Of a stretch of 64,000 nucleotides of DNA, positions 55,187 to 63,559 are shown piece by piece (the first letter of the stretch is position 1; every line of letters begins with the position of its first letter). The translations under genes were made by a program, and so were the position numbers. The stretch is from Bacteroidota bacterium (GTDB lineage Bacteria; Bacteroidota; Bacteroidia; Chitinophagales; Chitinophagaceae). The stretch is from positions 1 through 64,000 of the forward strand of contig JAPLEJ010000050.1 in the NCBI GenBank assembly GCA_026391435.1, in the 5' to 3' direction. The notes under the pieces were generated by a model that was given only the letters and a program-made list of their open reading frames with translations, was not told the DNA's origin and made no database searches.

Positions 55187-56464
55187 TTATACCTGTTTTG
55201 TCCATGCATCCCGATCATCGGGCGCAAATTTCCAGGGTGCAAAATTATTTTCTATATTACTAAACATGCCATTCCATTCTTGAGGGGCATTGCTTTGTTC
55301 CATGACCAAGGATCTTCTTAATTCCATAATGATATCCAAAGGAGAAATACTGATAGGGCATTCTTCCACACATGCATTACAAGTAGTGCATGCTCTTAAT
55401 TCTTCTACACTAATATAATCATGTAATAATGTTTTGCCATCTGGAATGAACTGTTTGTTTTGTTGGATATTTTTTGAAATAGATTCAATCCGATCGCGCG
55501 TGGCCATCATTATTTTACGAGGACTTAATAATTTACCTGTACTTGTTGCTGGGCAAGCCGTTGAACATCTTCCACATTCAGAGCAACTGTAGGCATCCAT
55601 TAAATTTTTCCAACTTAATTCAGTAGCTTCCTTGGCTCCAAAACTTTCAGGAGCTGTTGCGTTAGTAGGCGCTAATTCGGGTTGCATTGCATACAATACC
55701 TCATTTTGTATAGCGGGCATATTGTGCATGACTCCTTTTGGAGTGAGTGGGGCATAATAAGCATTAGGGAAAGCTAATATAATATGTAAGTGCTTTGAAT
55801 AAGGCAGATAGTTCATGAAAGCATAGATACCTAAAATATGCAGCCACCATGCGGTTTTTTCGATCAGATGTAAAGTGTCTTCAGTACTACCATGAAGCCA
55901 AGGGCTCATTTTACTTGAAATAATAAATTGATAATTAGTGTCCGTCGCATTCATGAGTAAAAATAAACTCATTAATATTATTTCTGCTATGAGAATATAA
56001 TTAGCATCCGTTCTTGGCCATCCATTTAAGTCCTTACTAATAAACCTTTTTATATTTAAAACATTTCGTCGAACTAAAAATACAACACAAACAATGGTTA
56101 CTAAGAATGCTAAAATTTCAAAACAGTTAATGAATAGTGGATAGTAATTTCCTAAGGGTTGCGCTAAAATACGATGAGTACCCATTAGGCCATCTAGGAT
56201 GATTTCAATTAACTCTATATTGATAATAATAAATCCAATATAAATAATAAGGTGAAGTAGTGCCACAATCGGATTTCGAAACATTTTCTTTTGCCCTAAT
56301 GCTAAAAGAAATACATTTTTCCATCTTTGAAGGGGTGCGTCATTTAAGAAAGCAACTTTTCCTAATAAAATAGAACGACGAATCCTATTTATATTTTTTA
56401 TAAATATGCCAAATGCCAATAAGGTCAGCAAGCTAAAAATAATTTCAGAGAATAAACCCATCAT
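55187..56464 (-). CDS. Membrane-bound [4Fe-4S] ferredoxin-type oxidoreductase subunit
   Basis: 425 residues. The N-terminal ~250 residues carry five or six membrane helices (heme- or quinone-binding NarI-like region possible). Then two [4Fe-4S] motifs, CSECGRCSTACPA (about residue 290) and CTTCNACVEECPI (about 355). Together with the CCG protein it resembles an HdrBC/GlpC-type membrane electron-transfer module. First gene of a four-gene operon with a TAAATTTG box 24 nt upstream. ATG 56461 is an alternative. Confidence 0.9.
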   Translation of the reverse strand: MMGLFSEIIFSLLTLLAFGIFIKNINRIRRSILLGKVAFLNDAPLQRWKNVFLLALGQKKMFRNPIVALLHLIIYIGFIIINIELIEIILDGLMGTHRILAQPLGNYYPLFINCFEILAFLVTIVCVVFLVRRNVLNIKRFISKDLNGWPRTDANYILIAEIILMSLFLLMNATDTNYQFIISSKMSPWLHGSTEDTLHLIEKTAWWLHILGIYAFMNYLPYSKHLHIILAFPNAYYAPLTPKGVMHNMPAIQNEVLYAMQPELAPTNATAPESFGAKEATELSWKNLMDAYSCSECGRCSTACPATSTGKLLSPRKIMMATRDRIESISKNIQQNKQFIPDGKTLLHDYISVEELRACTTCNACVEECPISISPLDIIMELRRSLVMEQSNAPQEWNGMFSNIENNFAPWKFAPDDRDAWTKQV

Positions 56465-56487
56465 GCGTTTTATCTTTAAGAGATAAG

Positions 56488-56495
56488 CAAATTTA
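56488..56495 (-). promoter_or_regulatory. Putative -7 box for the Fe-S operon
   Basis: TAAATTTG on the minus strand, an exact TAnnTTTG match. Predicted start near 56484, 20 nt before the ATG at 56464. Confidence 0.5.
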
Positions 56496-56544
56496 AACCA
56501 TTTTATAAAGTAATCGTACGAATCTGAACTAAATAGCTCCTAAA

Positions 56545-57498
56545 TTAGAAGTATAACCATTGGCCACTCCATTTTCCATTCGCTAAAACGAGGGTGGGGG
56601 CAGGAAATTTTATCGAGTTTAATACAAAAAACAAAGATTTAACCCATTTTTTATGCGTGGGTATTTTTTCAAAATCAACATCAAGCGATAAATACCATTG
56701 TCGATACCTTTTTAAGTCATCTCTAATAATATCACCTTGAGGGCTTGGCCAATTATTTCCGTATCCTCCAAACATATTTTCTCCACCCATTCCTACCGCG
56801 ATGCTTAACCATTTAGGTACCGGAAGGTTTTCATTAAAGTCATGAAGGTTGGCGCTTAGCCAATAAGTTTGTGCGTTATAGTCCTTGACTAACCTTTCGC
56901 TCCATAATTTGCCAAATAGCTGTTTATTTCTTTCTTGTAATTGTGCGTCAGCATAGCTGTTATAATGAGTACTAAATTTTAGCTTAACTTTTTGTTTCTT
57001 CCATAGTAACTCTTGTCCCATCCATAATCCAATTCCAGCAGTATTACTTCCGATATCTGACCAACTCCAACCCCATTGGCTTGCAAATCCATCCAAGGTT
57101 TCTATGATGGTTTGATATCCCATTCCTGTGAGGCCGGCTAATAAAATAGCCTTTTTGTCCTTTACGCCAGCCCATTGCCATGAGGCATAACTGAGCCTAC
57201 TTAATGTGTAGGCAGTAAAGGCATGACCTGCTTTATCCATATCTAACCATTCCCCTGCATCATTGTAAAAATGAAAGGAGCTTCGAGGGTAACCATCATA
57301 CCAAATTTTATTTAATCCAACCATCGAACCTCCATAGGTTAGGGTTTGAAGCGAGGAAACAATGCGTAGTCTTTTTTTAAAATTTGTCTCCTGATTGGCA
57401 TATTTTGTAATAGGGGTGAAAGTAGAGTCTTGAATTTGTCCCCAACATGAAATGGAGATCAAAATGGCAGTAAAAAAAAGTAGCGTAGTAAGTTTCAT
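56545..57498 (-). CDS. DUF2279 protein, exported
   Basis: 317 residues from ATG 57498 (MKLTTLLFFTAILISISCWGQ signal peptide). An ATG 15 bases upstream overlaps the -7 box and is disfavoured. DUF2279 signature: MDKAGHAFTAYTLSRLSYASWQWAG, starting MDKAGHAF (about residues 90-114), and SQWGWSWSDIGSNTAGIGLW. Function unknown, YfiM-like envelope protein in other bacteria. It lies alone between the Fe-S operon and the divergent phosphosugar mutase. Confidence 0.86.
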   Translation of the reverse strand: MKLTTLLFFTAILISISCWGQIQDSTFTPITKYANQETNFKKRLRIVSSLQTLTYGGSMVGLNKIWYDGYPRSSFHFYNDAGEWLDMDKAGHAFTAYTLSRLSYASWQWAGVKDKKAILLAGLTGMGYQTIIETLDGFASQWGWSWSDIGSNTAGIGLWMGQELLWKKQKVKLKFSTHYNSYADAQLQERNKQLFGKLWSERLVKDYNAQTYWLSANLHDFNENLPVPKWLSIAVGMGGENMFGGYGNNWPSPQGDIIRDDLKRYRQWYLSLDVDFEKIPTHKKWVKSLFFVLNSIKFPAPTLVLANGKWSGQWLYF

Positions 57499-57510
57499 AC
57501 TTGGAAAAAT

Positions 57511-57518
57511 CAAATTTA
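57511..57518 (-). promoter_or_regulatory. Putative -7 box for the DUF2279 gene
   Basis: TAAATTTG on the minus strand. Predicted start near 57507, nine bases before ATG 57498, which decides between the two ATGs. Confidence 0.5.
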
Positions 57519-57597
57519 TACATTAATATTAATAATCAGTCATTGCGAATTGGTGGATTTGCAATTATTGCTTAAAATTGCTATTAAACGAGGATTT

Positions 57598-59325
57598 ATG
57601 AGTCAAACTATTGAAATGAATGTGCAACGCTGGTTAACAGGCAATTATGATGATGCCACCAAGCAAGCAATTCTTGCATTACAAACTCATAATAAAGAGG
57701 AATTACAAGATTCGTTTTATAGAAATTTGGAATTTGGAACTGGTGGATTAAGAGGGATTATGGGAGTAGGAACCAATCGTATTAATAAATATACCATTGG
57801 AATGGCAACGCAAGGTTTCTCGAATTATTTACTTAAAACTTATCCTGGCGAAAATATTTCAGTTGCCATAGGGCATGATAGCAGAAATAATGCTCGTTTT
57901 TTTGCTGAGACCACTGCGCAAGTTTTTGCTGCCAACGGTATTCAAGTGTATTTGTTTGAATCATTGAGACCTACGCCGGAATTAAGTTTTGCAATTAGAC
58001 AATTAAAATGCAAAGCTGGAGTGGTATGTACTGCCTCTCATAATCCAAAGGAATACAATGGCTATAAAGCTTATTGGAATGATGGAGGGCAATTGGTACC
58101 TCCACATGATAGCAATGTGATCACCGAAGTGGAAGCCATTCAAAGTGTTGACGATGTCAAATGGTCGGGGGAATCGGATCGTATACAGTTATTAGGTTCC
58201 GACATGGATAATGCCTATACCAAAATGCTGAGCTCATTAAGTGTGTATCCAGAAATGATTGCAAAACAACATGATTTAAAAATTGTATATACGCCTATTC
58301 ATGGAACTGGAATTACTTTAGTTCCAAAAGTATTGGCCGAATTTGGATTTACAAATGTGCATGTAGTAGAAGAGCAGTCTAATCCAGATGGTAATTTCCC
58401 CACCGTTATATATCCTAATCCGGAAGAAAGTGAAACCATGAGTATCGGATTGGCAAAAGCGAAAGCTTTAGATGCCGACATTTTATTAGGAACGGATCCC
58501 GATGCAGATAGAGTAGGCGTAGGCGTTAAGAATCATAAAGGAGAGTGGGTTTTAATGAATGGAAATCAAACAGCAGTTTTAGCCTTTGCCTATATGATGG
58601 AAGCGCGTAGGTCAAAGGGAATCGCCAAACCCAATGATATGGTGGTTACTACCATCGTTACCACTGAAATGATCAACCAAGTGGCTAAAATCAATGAAGT
58701 GAATTGTTATAATGTATTGACAGGCTTTAAATGGATTGCTGAATTAGTGAAAGAAAAAGAAGGTAAAGAAAACTATATCATTGGAGGAGAGGAGAGTTTT
58801 GGATTGATGATTGGAGATCAGATTAGAGACAAGGATGCTGTCAGTGCAGTGGCTTTATTGTGTGAGATGGCAGCTTATGAAAAGAGTAAAGGCAAAACCT
58901 TATTTGATAAAATGATTGAATTATATATTCAATACGGTTTTTATTATGAAAATTTAATAAGCATTACCAAAAAAGGAATGAATGGTCAGCAAGAAATCAA
59001 AGCAATGATGGAAGGGTATAGGCAAAGCCCGCCTGCTACTATCAATGGCGCTTTGGTAGTGACCATTTTAGATTACGAATTACAACTAGGAAAAAATATA
59101 CAAACAGGAAGTACTTGGAAATTAGATTTGCCTAAGAGTAATGTGTTGCAATTTATAACTGCAGACGGAAGTAAAATATCCGCTCGACCTTCTGGTACCG
59201 AACCAAAAATCAAATTTTATTTTAGTGTCAACACTGTTTTAAAGGACAAAGCCTCCTTTGATGCTCAATATCTGCTATTACAAGATAAGATAAGTGATAT
59301 CATAAAAGATATGCAGTTAAATTAA
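57598..59325 (+). CDS. Phospho-sugar mutase (phosphoglucomutase/phosphomannomutase)
   Basis: 575 residues from ATG 57598 (MSQTIEMNVQRWLTGNYDD); a TTG-started frame at 57550 adds 16 residues. All alpha-D-phosphohexomutase motifs are seen: phosphoserine loop GVVCTASHNPKEYNGYKAYW, metal loop GTDPDADRVGVG, sugar loop GGEESFG, and phosphate loop SARPSGTEPKIKFY. Interconverts 1- and 6-phosphates of glucose or mannose for glycan precursors; substrate preference is not decided. 9 nt before pcm. Confidence 0.95.
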   Translation: MSQTIEMNVQRWLTGNYDDATKQAILALQTHNKEELQDSFYRNLEFGTGGLRGIMGVGTNRINKYTIGMATQGFSNYLLKTYPGENISVAIGHDSRNNARFFAETTAQVFAANGIQVYLFESLRPTPELSFAIRQLKCKAGVVCTASHNPKEYNGYKAYWNDGGQLVPPHDSNVITEVEAIQSVDDVKWSGESDRIQLLGSDMDNAYTKMLSSLSVYPEMIAKQHDLKIVYTPIHGTGITLVPKVLAEFGFTNVHVVEEQSNPDGNFPTVIYPNPEESETMSIGLAKAKALDADILLGTDPDADRVGVGVKNHKGEWVLMNGNQTAVLAFAYMMEARRSKGIAKPNDMVVTTIVTTEMINQVAKINEVNCYNVLTGFKWIAELVKEKEGKENYIIGGEESFGLMIGDQIRDKDAVSAVALLCEMAAYEKSKGKTLFDKMIELYIQYGFYYENLISITKKGMNGQQEIKAMMEGYRQSPPATINGALVVTILDYELQLGKNIQTGSTWKLDLPKSNVLQFITADGSKISARPSGTEPKIKFYFSVNTVLKDKASFDAQYLLLQDKISDIIKDMQLN

Positions 59326-59334
59326 TCAATACGA

Positions 59335-60006
59335 ATGAAAAAATTAGAGACATTAGTTGACGCCTATCTACATAAAGGATTGAGAGAAAAGCTAGTGCTA
59401 CTTTTGAGAGAGAAAGGCATTACCGATGAAAATGTCTTAGCAGCGATAGGCAAAATTCCTCGACATTTTTTTTTAGATTCTGCTTTTGATAAAATCGCAT
59501 ACGAGGACCGTGCATTCCCCATAGCGGCAGATCAAACTATTTCGCAGCCCTATACCGTGGCGTATCAAACTCAATTATTACAAATTAAAAAAGGGGAAAA
59601 GGTACTCGAAATTGGAACAGGGAGTATGTATCAAACAACCGTATTAGCTGAAATGGGCGCCCAGGTTTTTACAATTGAGAGACAAAAGCAATTATTTGAA
59701 AAAACGGCTAAGTATATTTTTAAAGACACCTATCCACAAGTGCAGTTTTTTTTTGGAGATGGTTTTGAGGGCTTGCCTAGTTTGGCACCTTTTGATAAAA
59801 TTTTAATCACAGCAGCTGCTCCGAAGATTCCTGAAAAGTTATGGGCGCAATTAAAAACAAGTGGAAAAATGGTCATCCCCTTGGACGAATCTGCTTCCAC
59901 TCAGCGAATGCTTAGGCTAACTAAAAAACGAGATGGTTCTGTCAAAAAGGAGGCCTTTGATGCTTTTTCATTTGTACCTATGCTGCAAGGAAAAACCCAA
60001 AAATAA
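59335..60006 (+). CDS. pcm: Protein-L-isoaspartate O-methyltransferase
   Basis: 223 residues. Methylates isoaspartyl residues to start repair of aged proteins. Seen: IPRHFFLDSAFDKIAYEDRAFPI, starting IPRHFFL (about residues 41-63), catalytic Ser in ADQTISQPYTVA, SAM motif VLEIGTGSMYQTTVLAEMG (about 90-108), and FDKILITAAAPKIPEKLWAQL. The third glycine of the usual GTGSGYQ is Met 98 here. Probably co-transcribed with the phosphosugar mutase. Confidence 0.94.
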   Translation: MKKLETLVDAYLHKGLREKLVLLLREKGITDENVLAAIGKIPRHFFLDSAFDKIAYEDRAFPIAADQTISQPYTVAYQTQLLQIKKGEKVLEIGTGSMYQTTVLAEMGAQVFTIERQKQLFEKTAKYIFKDTYPQVQFFFGDGFEGLPSLAPFDKILITAAAPKIPEKLWAQLKTSGKMVIPLDESASTQRMLRLTKKRDGSVKKEAFDAFSFVPMLQGKTQK

Positions 60007-60022
60007 ATTCGAATTTATTTTT
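59999..60022. terminator. AT-rich perfect palindrome between convergent genes
   Basis: The half-site AAAAATAAATTC is followed by its exact reverse complement. It spans the pcm stop and the stop of the TonB-receptor-like gene. A hairpin with flanking A and T runs could act as a weak two-way terminator, but the stem is nearly all A-T. Confidence 0.4.
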
Positions 60023-62628
60023 TATTGTTGCATTTGATCCATCGCGCCTCCATCTTCCGTTTTATTATTTTTTCGTTTAAGTAAGTTCAAATCAAACTTT
60101 CCAAATCGGTATGAAAAATTAAGTCTGAAAAATTGTTGGTCTCTAATACGAGTTACATTTTGAATAAAGAATTGACTTTCAGAATAAGTTTTATTCACCC
60201 TTGTTTTAAACACATCGCTCACACTTAAGGATAAACTAGCAGTACGGCCACCTGATAAGGTCCAATCTTTTTTAATAGCCATATCAAAATCATAGTAAGC
60301 AAAGTTGTAACCTTGTGCTGTAGATTGTGGGCCGCCAAATCCGCCACCACCCATACCGCCACCCATACCACCTCTACCGCCACCTGATGAGCTTCCGCCC
60401 CCTGGAGGTAAGATAGTCTTAGCTTGATACTGACCACTAAATTGGAAAGAATAGCCTTTCGGAAATTTGAATGTATTATTCATTTTACTGAACCAACTGG
60501 TTAGGTTGTTATTGACATTTTGGCCAGGTATTGTTGCTTGAATAGAAGAGTTAAATAAGTTAAAGCTCAAATTCATATCCCACCATTTAGTGATGGTTGT
60601 TTTATTACTTAATTCTAATCCATAAGTAACAGCGGTGTTGGCATTAATATAGGAGCTATAATAAGCACTATCGTTTGTTGTTGGATTGATGGCTCTATAA
60701 ATATAATTAGTAATTAAATCAGTACTGTATTTATAATAGACACTTGCTAACAAGTTGGATCCTTTTTTATATGCGTTATTATAATTCAATTCAATGGAGT
60801 GTGTGAATTGTGGTTTCAAGCCAGGGTTTCCTACTGTAATATTTAAAGGATCGCTGTAATCAGGAAAGGGTTGTAATTGAAAAAAGTTAGGTGCGTTGAT
60901 TCGTTTCGAATAATTGATTTGTAAATCATTTTTATCATTCAATTTATAAGTTACGAATGCACTAGGGAATAAGGAAATGGGTAAAGAAGTTTTAAAATGC
61001 AAAGAATCCATTCCTGCATGGTTTTGAACATCAACTGTGAATGTTCTGCTTTCGGCTCTTAAACCTAATTGGTAACTAAGTTGACCTTTTTTACCACTTA
61101 AATTAACATATTCAGCCATAATACTTTCACCGTATTTATATTTATTACTAATACTACCTAAAAAAACATCATTCCTAAATTGATCACGACTATTGTACTC
61201 GTCTCTAAAATTATAACGCATTCCAGCTTCAAATTTTATATCATCTGTAATTTCGCGTGCATAATCAAGATTGGTCGTGTAATTTTTACTATTCCCAACG
61301 CCGTTGCTTTTTTGATTTAAAAAAGACGAATTAATATTAGACCAACTATTACTATTACTTTCATTATAATTAAAATCAGAGGTTATTTCGTGCCCCTTTT
61401 CGGCAAATAAATGTTTGAAACTTAATTGCGCACCCTTATTTAAGAAATCAAAATAATTACTATTTGTTAATTGGTATGGAGCTTGAGTATGTACCCCTGC
61501 TTTGACACTATCAATGGATTGGCTTCCAGAAGAGCCCATATTTCCTTGCATTAAATTACCATATAGTGAAAATGTATTTCGATTGTCTGGTAAATAGTCC
61601 AACCCTGCACGATAAAAATTAAAAGACCCATTTCCAGTACTATTATTGATGGTGGTGACTTGGGTAGGCATAGTAGCTCCTAATATATCACGAACAGTGG
61701 TATTGGTATTCACTGATTTTCGACCATTGATATTAGCACTTACTGAAAAATTTAATTTATTATCTCTGACATTCAAATCTCCACCGCCATTAAACTTGCC
61801 GCGCATATCTACCCCTGCTCTAATGCCTCCATTATAACCATTCTTTTTATTTTTCTTTAATACGATATTTAAAATACCGGCATTACCACCTGATGCATCA
61901 TATTTTGCAGACGGGTTCGTAATGATTTCAACTCTGTCTATAATATCAGCAGGAATTTGATCCATTGTCAAAGTAGTGGGTCGATTGTCAATCAGTAAAG
62001 TGGGTGTTGCATTTCTTAATGTTACATTGCCATCAATATCCACATTTAAATTAGGAATGCTTTTCATTACTTCCACAGCAGTTTGTCCAGTGCTCATTAT
62101 ATTTTTGTCAACATTGAAAATTTTACGATCAATGCCCATTTCAAATTGAGGGCGTGCGGTGCTCGTCACAGTTACACTTTGTAAATCATTAGCAGATTCT
62201 TCTAATTTAATATTGCCTAAATCCTTGTCCACTGCAGCCAATAATTCTTGCATATTTTGACCAGGAGTCATTTTGATATTAAAGTTGAGGGTCTTTTCCA
62301 ATTTTGTAAAGCCGATATTAGTAATGGTTAATTTTAAACTTCCCATCACCGGTAAGTTTTCAAAACTAAAGTCTCCATTTGCTGCACTTAGTTGCGTTCC
62401 TAAAATGCGCTCTATCATTTTTTTGCTTACTGTATCAAATTTGTTTCCTTTAATTTGAAGCGTGGCTCCGTCGATGCCTTTTTTATTAGCATCTACTAAT
62501 TTTCCATAATATCTACCCATGTTCATATTGCCAGCACCTGCTTTTGGTAAAACACCAGTAGGTCTTTGCGAAAAGCTTTGTACTTGAATAAATAGGGAAA
62601 GGAAAGAAATGATAATTATATTTTTCAT
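60022..62628 (-). CDS. TonB-dependent-receptor-like outer-membrane protein (OMP_b-brl_3 family)
   Basis: 868 residues with a signal peptide (...FIQVQSFSQ). Regulatory-like beta domain (residues about 35-120, GKLVDANKKGIDGATLQIKGN). A plug-like domain follows with MKSIPNLNVDIDGNVTLRNATPTLLIDNRP (starts MKSIPNLNV) and IPADIIDRVEIITNPSAKYDASGG. The barrel continues to the C terminus. Near residue 760 is a Gly-rich insert (GGRGGMGGGMGGGGFGG). No SusD partner or clear TonB box. Ligand unknown; peptides or metals are possible for this family. Confidence 0.88.
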   Translation of the reverse strand: MKNIIIISFLSLFIQVQSFSQRPTGVLPKAGAGNMNMGRYYGKLVDANKKGIDGATLQIKGNKFDTVSKKMIERILGTQLSAANGDFSFENLPVMGSLKLTITNIGFTKLEKTLNFNIKMTPGQNMQELLAAVDKDLGNIKLEESANDLQSVTVTSTARPQFEMGIDRKIFNVDKNIMSTGQTAVEVMKSIPNLNVDIDGNVTLRNATPTLLIDNRPTTLTMDQIPADIIDRVEIITNPSAKYDASGGNAGILNIVLKKNKKNGYNGGIRAGVDMRGKFNGGGDLNVRDNKLNFSVSANINGRKSVNTNTTVRDILGATMPTQVTTINNSTGNGSFNFYRAGLDYLPDNRNTFSLYGNLMQGNMGSSGSQSIDSVKAGVHTQAPYQLTNSNYFDFLNKGAQLSFKHLFAEKGHEITSDFNYNESNSNSWSNINSSFLNQKSNGVGNSKNYTTNLDYAREITDDIKFEAGMRYNFRDEYNSRDQFRNDVFLGSISNKYKYGESIMAEYVNLSGKKGQLSYQLGLRAESRTFTVDVQNHAGMDSLHFKTSLPISLFPSAFVTYKLNDKNDLQINYSKRINAPNFFQLQPFPDYSDPLNITVGNPGLKPQFTHSIELNYNNAYKKGSNLLASVYYKYSTDLITNYIYRAINPTTNDSAYYSSYINANTAVTYGLELSNKTTITKWWDMNLSFNLFNSSIQATIPGQNVNNNLTSWFSKMNNTFKFPKGYSFQFSGQYQAKTILPPGGGSSSGGGRGGMGGGMGGGGFGGPQSTAQGYNFAYYDFDMAIKKDWTLSGGRTASLSLSVSDVFKTRVNKTYSESQFFIQNVTRIRDQQFFRLNFSYRFGKFDLNLLKRKNNKTEDGGAMDQMQQ

Positions 62629-62753
62629 ATGTATTGGACGAATAATGGGTATATAAGTTTACTGTGGGGTGCAAATATCAAACTAATAATCTAAGGATGG
62701 TATCAAGTTGGTATGAGCGGTAATTTCAATAGATAAGTGTTGGAGTTTTGTGG

Positions 62754-63278
62754 CTAAATATGGCGTAATAAATAGACAATAATGAAGCCCCAAATGGAAC
62801 CGATTGCAAATGCCATCCATTGCAGTGGTTTAATAGATTTCATGATGATGGGCTTTAAAACCAAGATCAATTTTGAGGAAAGGGTTTGAGTCATTTCCTT
62901 TTTTGCGTTTTCTGAAAATTGTTGGATAATTTGCGGAAATAGGCCCGCTAGTTCTTCTAAAAAAACTGTTTTAAGTTGTACCACCGTTTTATCCCCAATA
63001 AACATAGAAATCATAGGTAATTTCTCCTTGATGGTTTTATCAAAGAATTGGTCCAATTTCTCATCAATTAAGGGCAAGATGGCATTGTATGCGTCTTTAT
63101 TTGGAGTCGGAGCCAAGGCCTCAAATGGGAAATGGCGGAGGAAGGAATGGATAGCGGGCTCCCATCTAAATCCAAGAAAGGAAATGGGCTTGGTAGGATA
63201 AAAAAGACTTTTTGCCAATAACCAGATCAAAATCCAGCCCAAGAGGCCCGACATAAGGGTGATCAAAATTGTTTGCAT
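62754..63278 (-). CDS. DUF445 membrane protein
   Basis: 174 residues: N-terminal helix (ILITLMSGLLGWILIWLLAKSLFYP), DUF445 features FYPTKPISFLGFRWEPA with IDEKLDQFFDKTIKEKLPMISMFIG, and a C-terminal helix (MAFAIGSIWGFIIVYLLR). Homologues are membrane-anchored, helical and of unknown role. The 125 nt between this gene's stop and the TonB-receptor start contain no feature I can support. Confidence 0.84.
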   Translation of the reverse strand: MQTILITLMSGLLGWILIWLLAKSLFYPTKPISFLGFRWEPAIHSFLRHFPFEALAPTPNKDAYNAILPLIDEKLDQFFDKTIKEKLPMISMFIGDKTVVQLKTVFLEELAGLFPQIIQQFSENAKKEMTQTLSSKLILVLKPIIMKSIKPLQWMAFAIGSIWGFIIVYLLRHI

Positions 63279-63295
63279 AATGACTTTTTTTAATC

Positions 63296-63339
63296 AAAAA
63301 TCCTATCCAGATCACGCATTTACGTAAAGGATAGGATTT
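63296..63339 (-). terminator. Terminator of tRNA-His
   Basis: On the minus strand AAATCCTATCC pairs with GGATAGGATTT over 11 bp around a 20-nt loop, running into a T-stretch. It is seven bases past the tRNA 3' end. Confidence 0.82.
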
Positions 63340-63345
63340 AAAGGG

Positions 63346-63420
63346 GGAGAACGATGGGTCTCGAACCCACGACCTACACTGCCACAAAGTGTCGCTCTAA
63401 CCTACTGAGCTACGCCCTCC
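63346..63420 (-). tRNA. tRNA-His (anticodon GTG)
   Basis: Read on the minus strand: genomic G(-1), acceptor GAGGGCG pairing with CGTTCTC, discriminator C73 opposite G(-1) as required for tRNA-His identity. D-stem GCTC/GAGC, anticodon stem ACACT/AGTGT with loop TTGTGGC (anticodon GTG), T-arm GTGGG TTCGAGA CCCAT. CCA is not encoded (CCC follows). It decodes CAC/CAU, the codons sensed by the his leader. Confidence 0.96.
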
Positions 63421-63431
63421 ATTTAGGGGAG

Positions 63432-63439
63432 CAAAAATA
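63432..63439 (-). promoter_or_regulatory. Putative -7 box of tRNA-His
   Basis: TATTTTTG on the minus strand, an exact TAnnTTTG match 11 nt before the mature tRNA 5' end, implying a short 5' precursor. Confidence 0.5.
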
Positions 63440-63542
63440 AGGTAATTTTAAGGACGAATAAAATTAGTTTTAGTGTTTTTATAATTTTATCATAAAAACA
63501 AGGTGTTTGTCCTATTTAAGCACATTCAAACTCATTTTGCGC

Positions 63543-63550
63543 TATTTTTG
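63543..63550 (+). promoter_or_regulatory. Putative -7 box for the tail-specific protease gene
   Basis: TATTTTTG, an exact TAnnTTTG match. Predicted start near 63554, only about six bases before the ATG at 63560. Confidence 0.45.
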
Positions 63551-63559
63551 AAAATATAC

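Noticed and set aside
63166..63387. 73-codon minus-strand ORF
   Set aside because: It runs through the tRNA-His gene and its terminator into the DUF445 gene.
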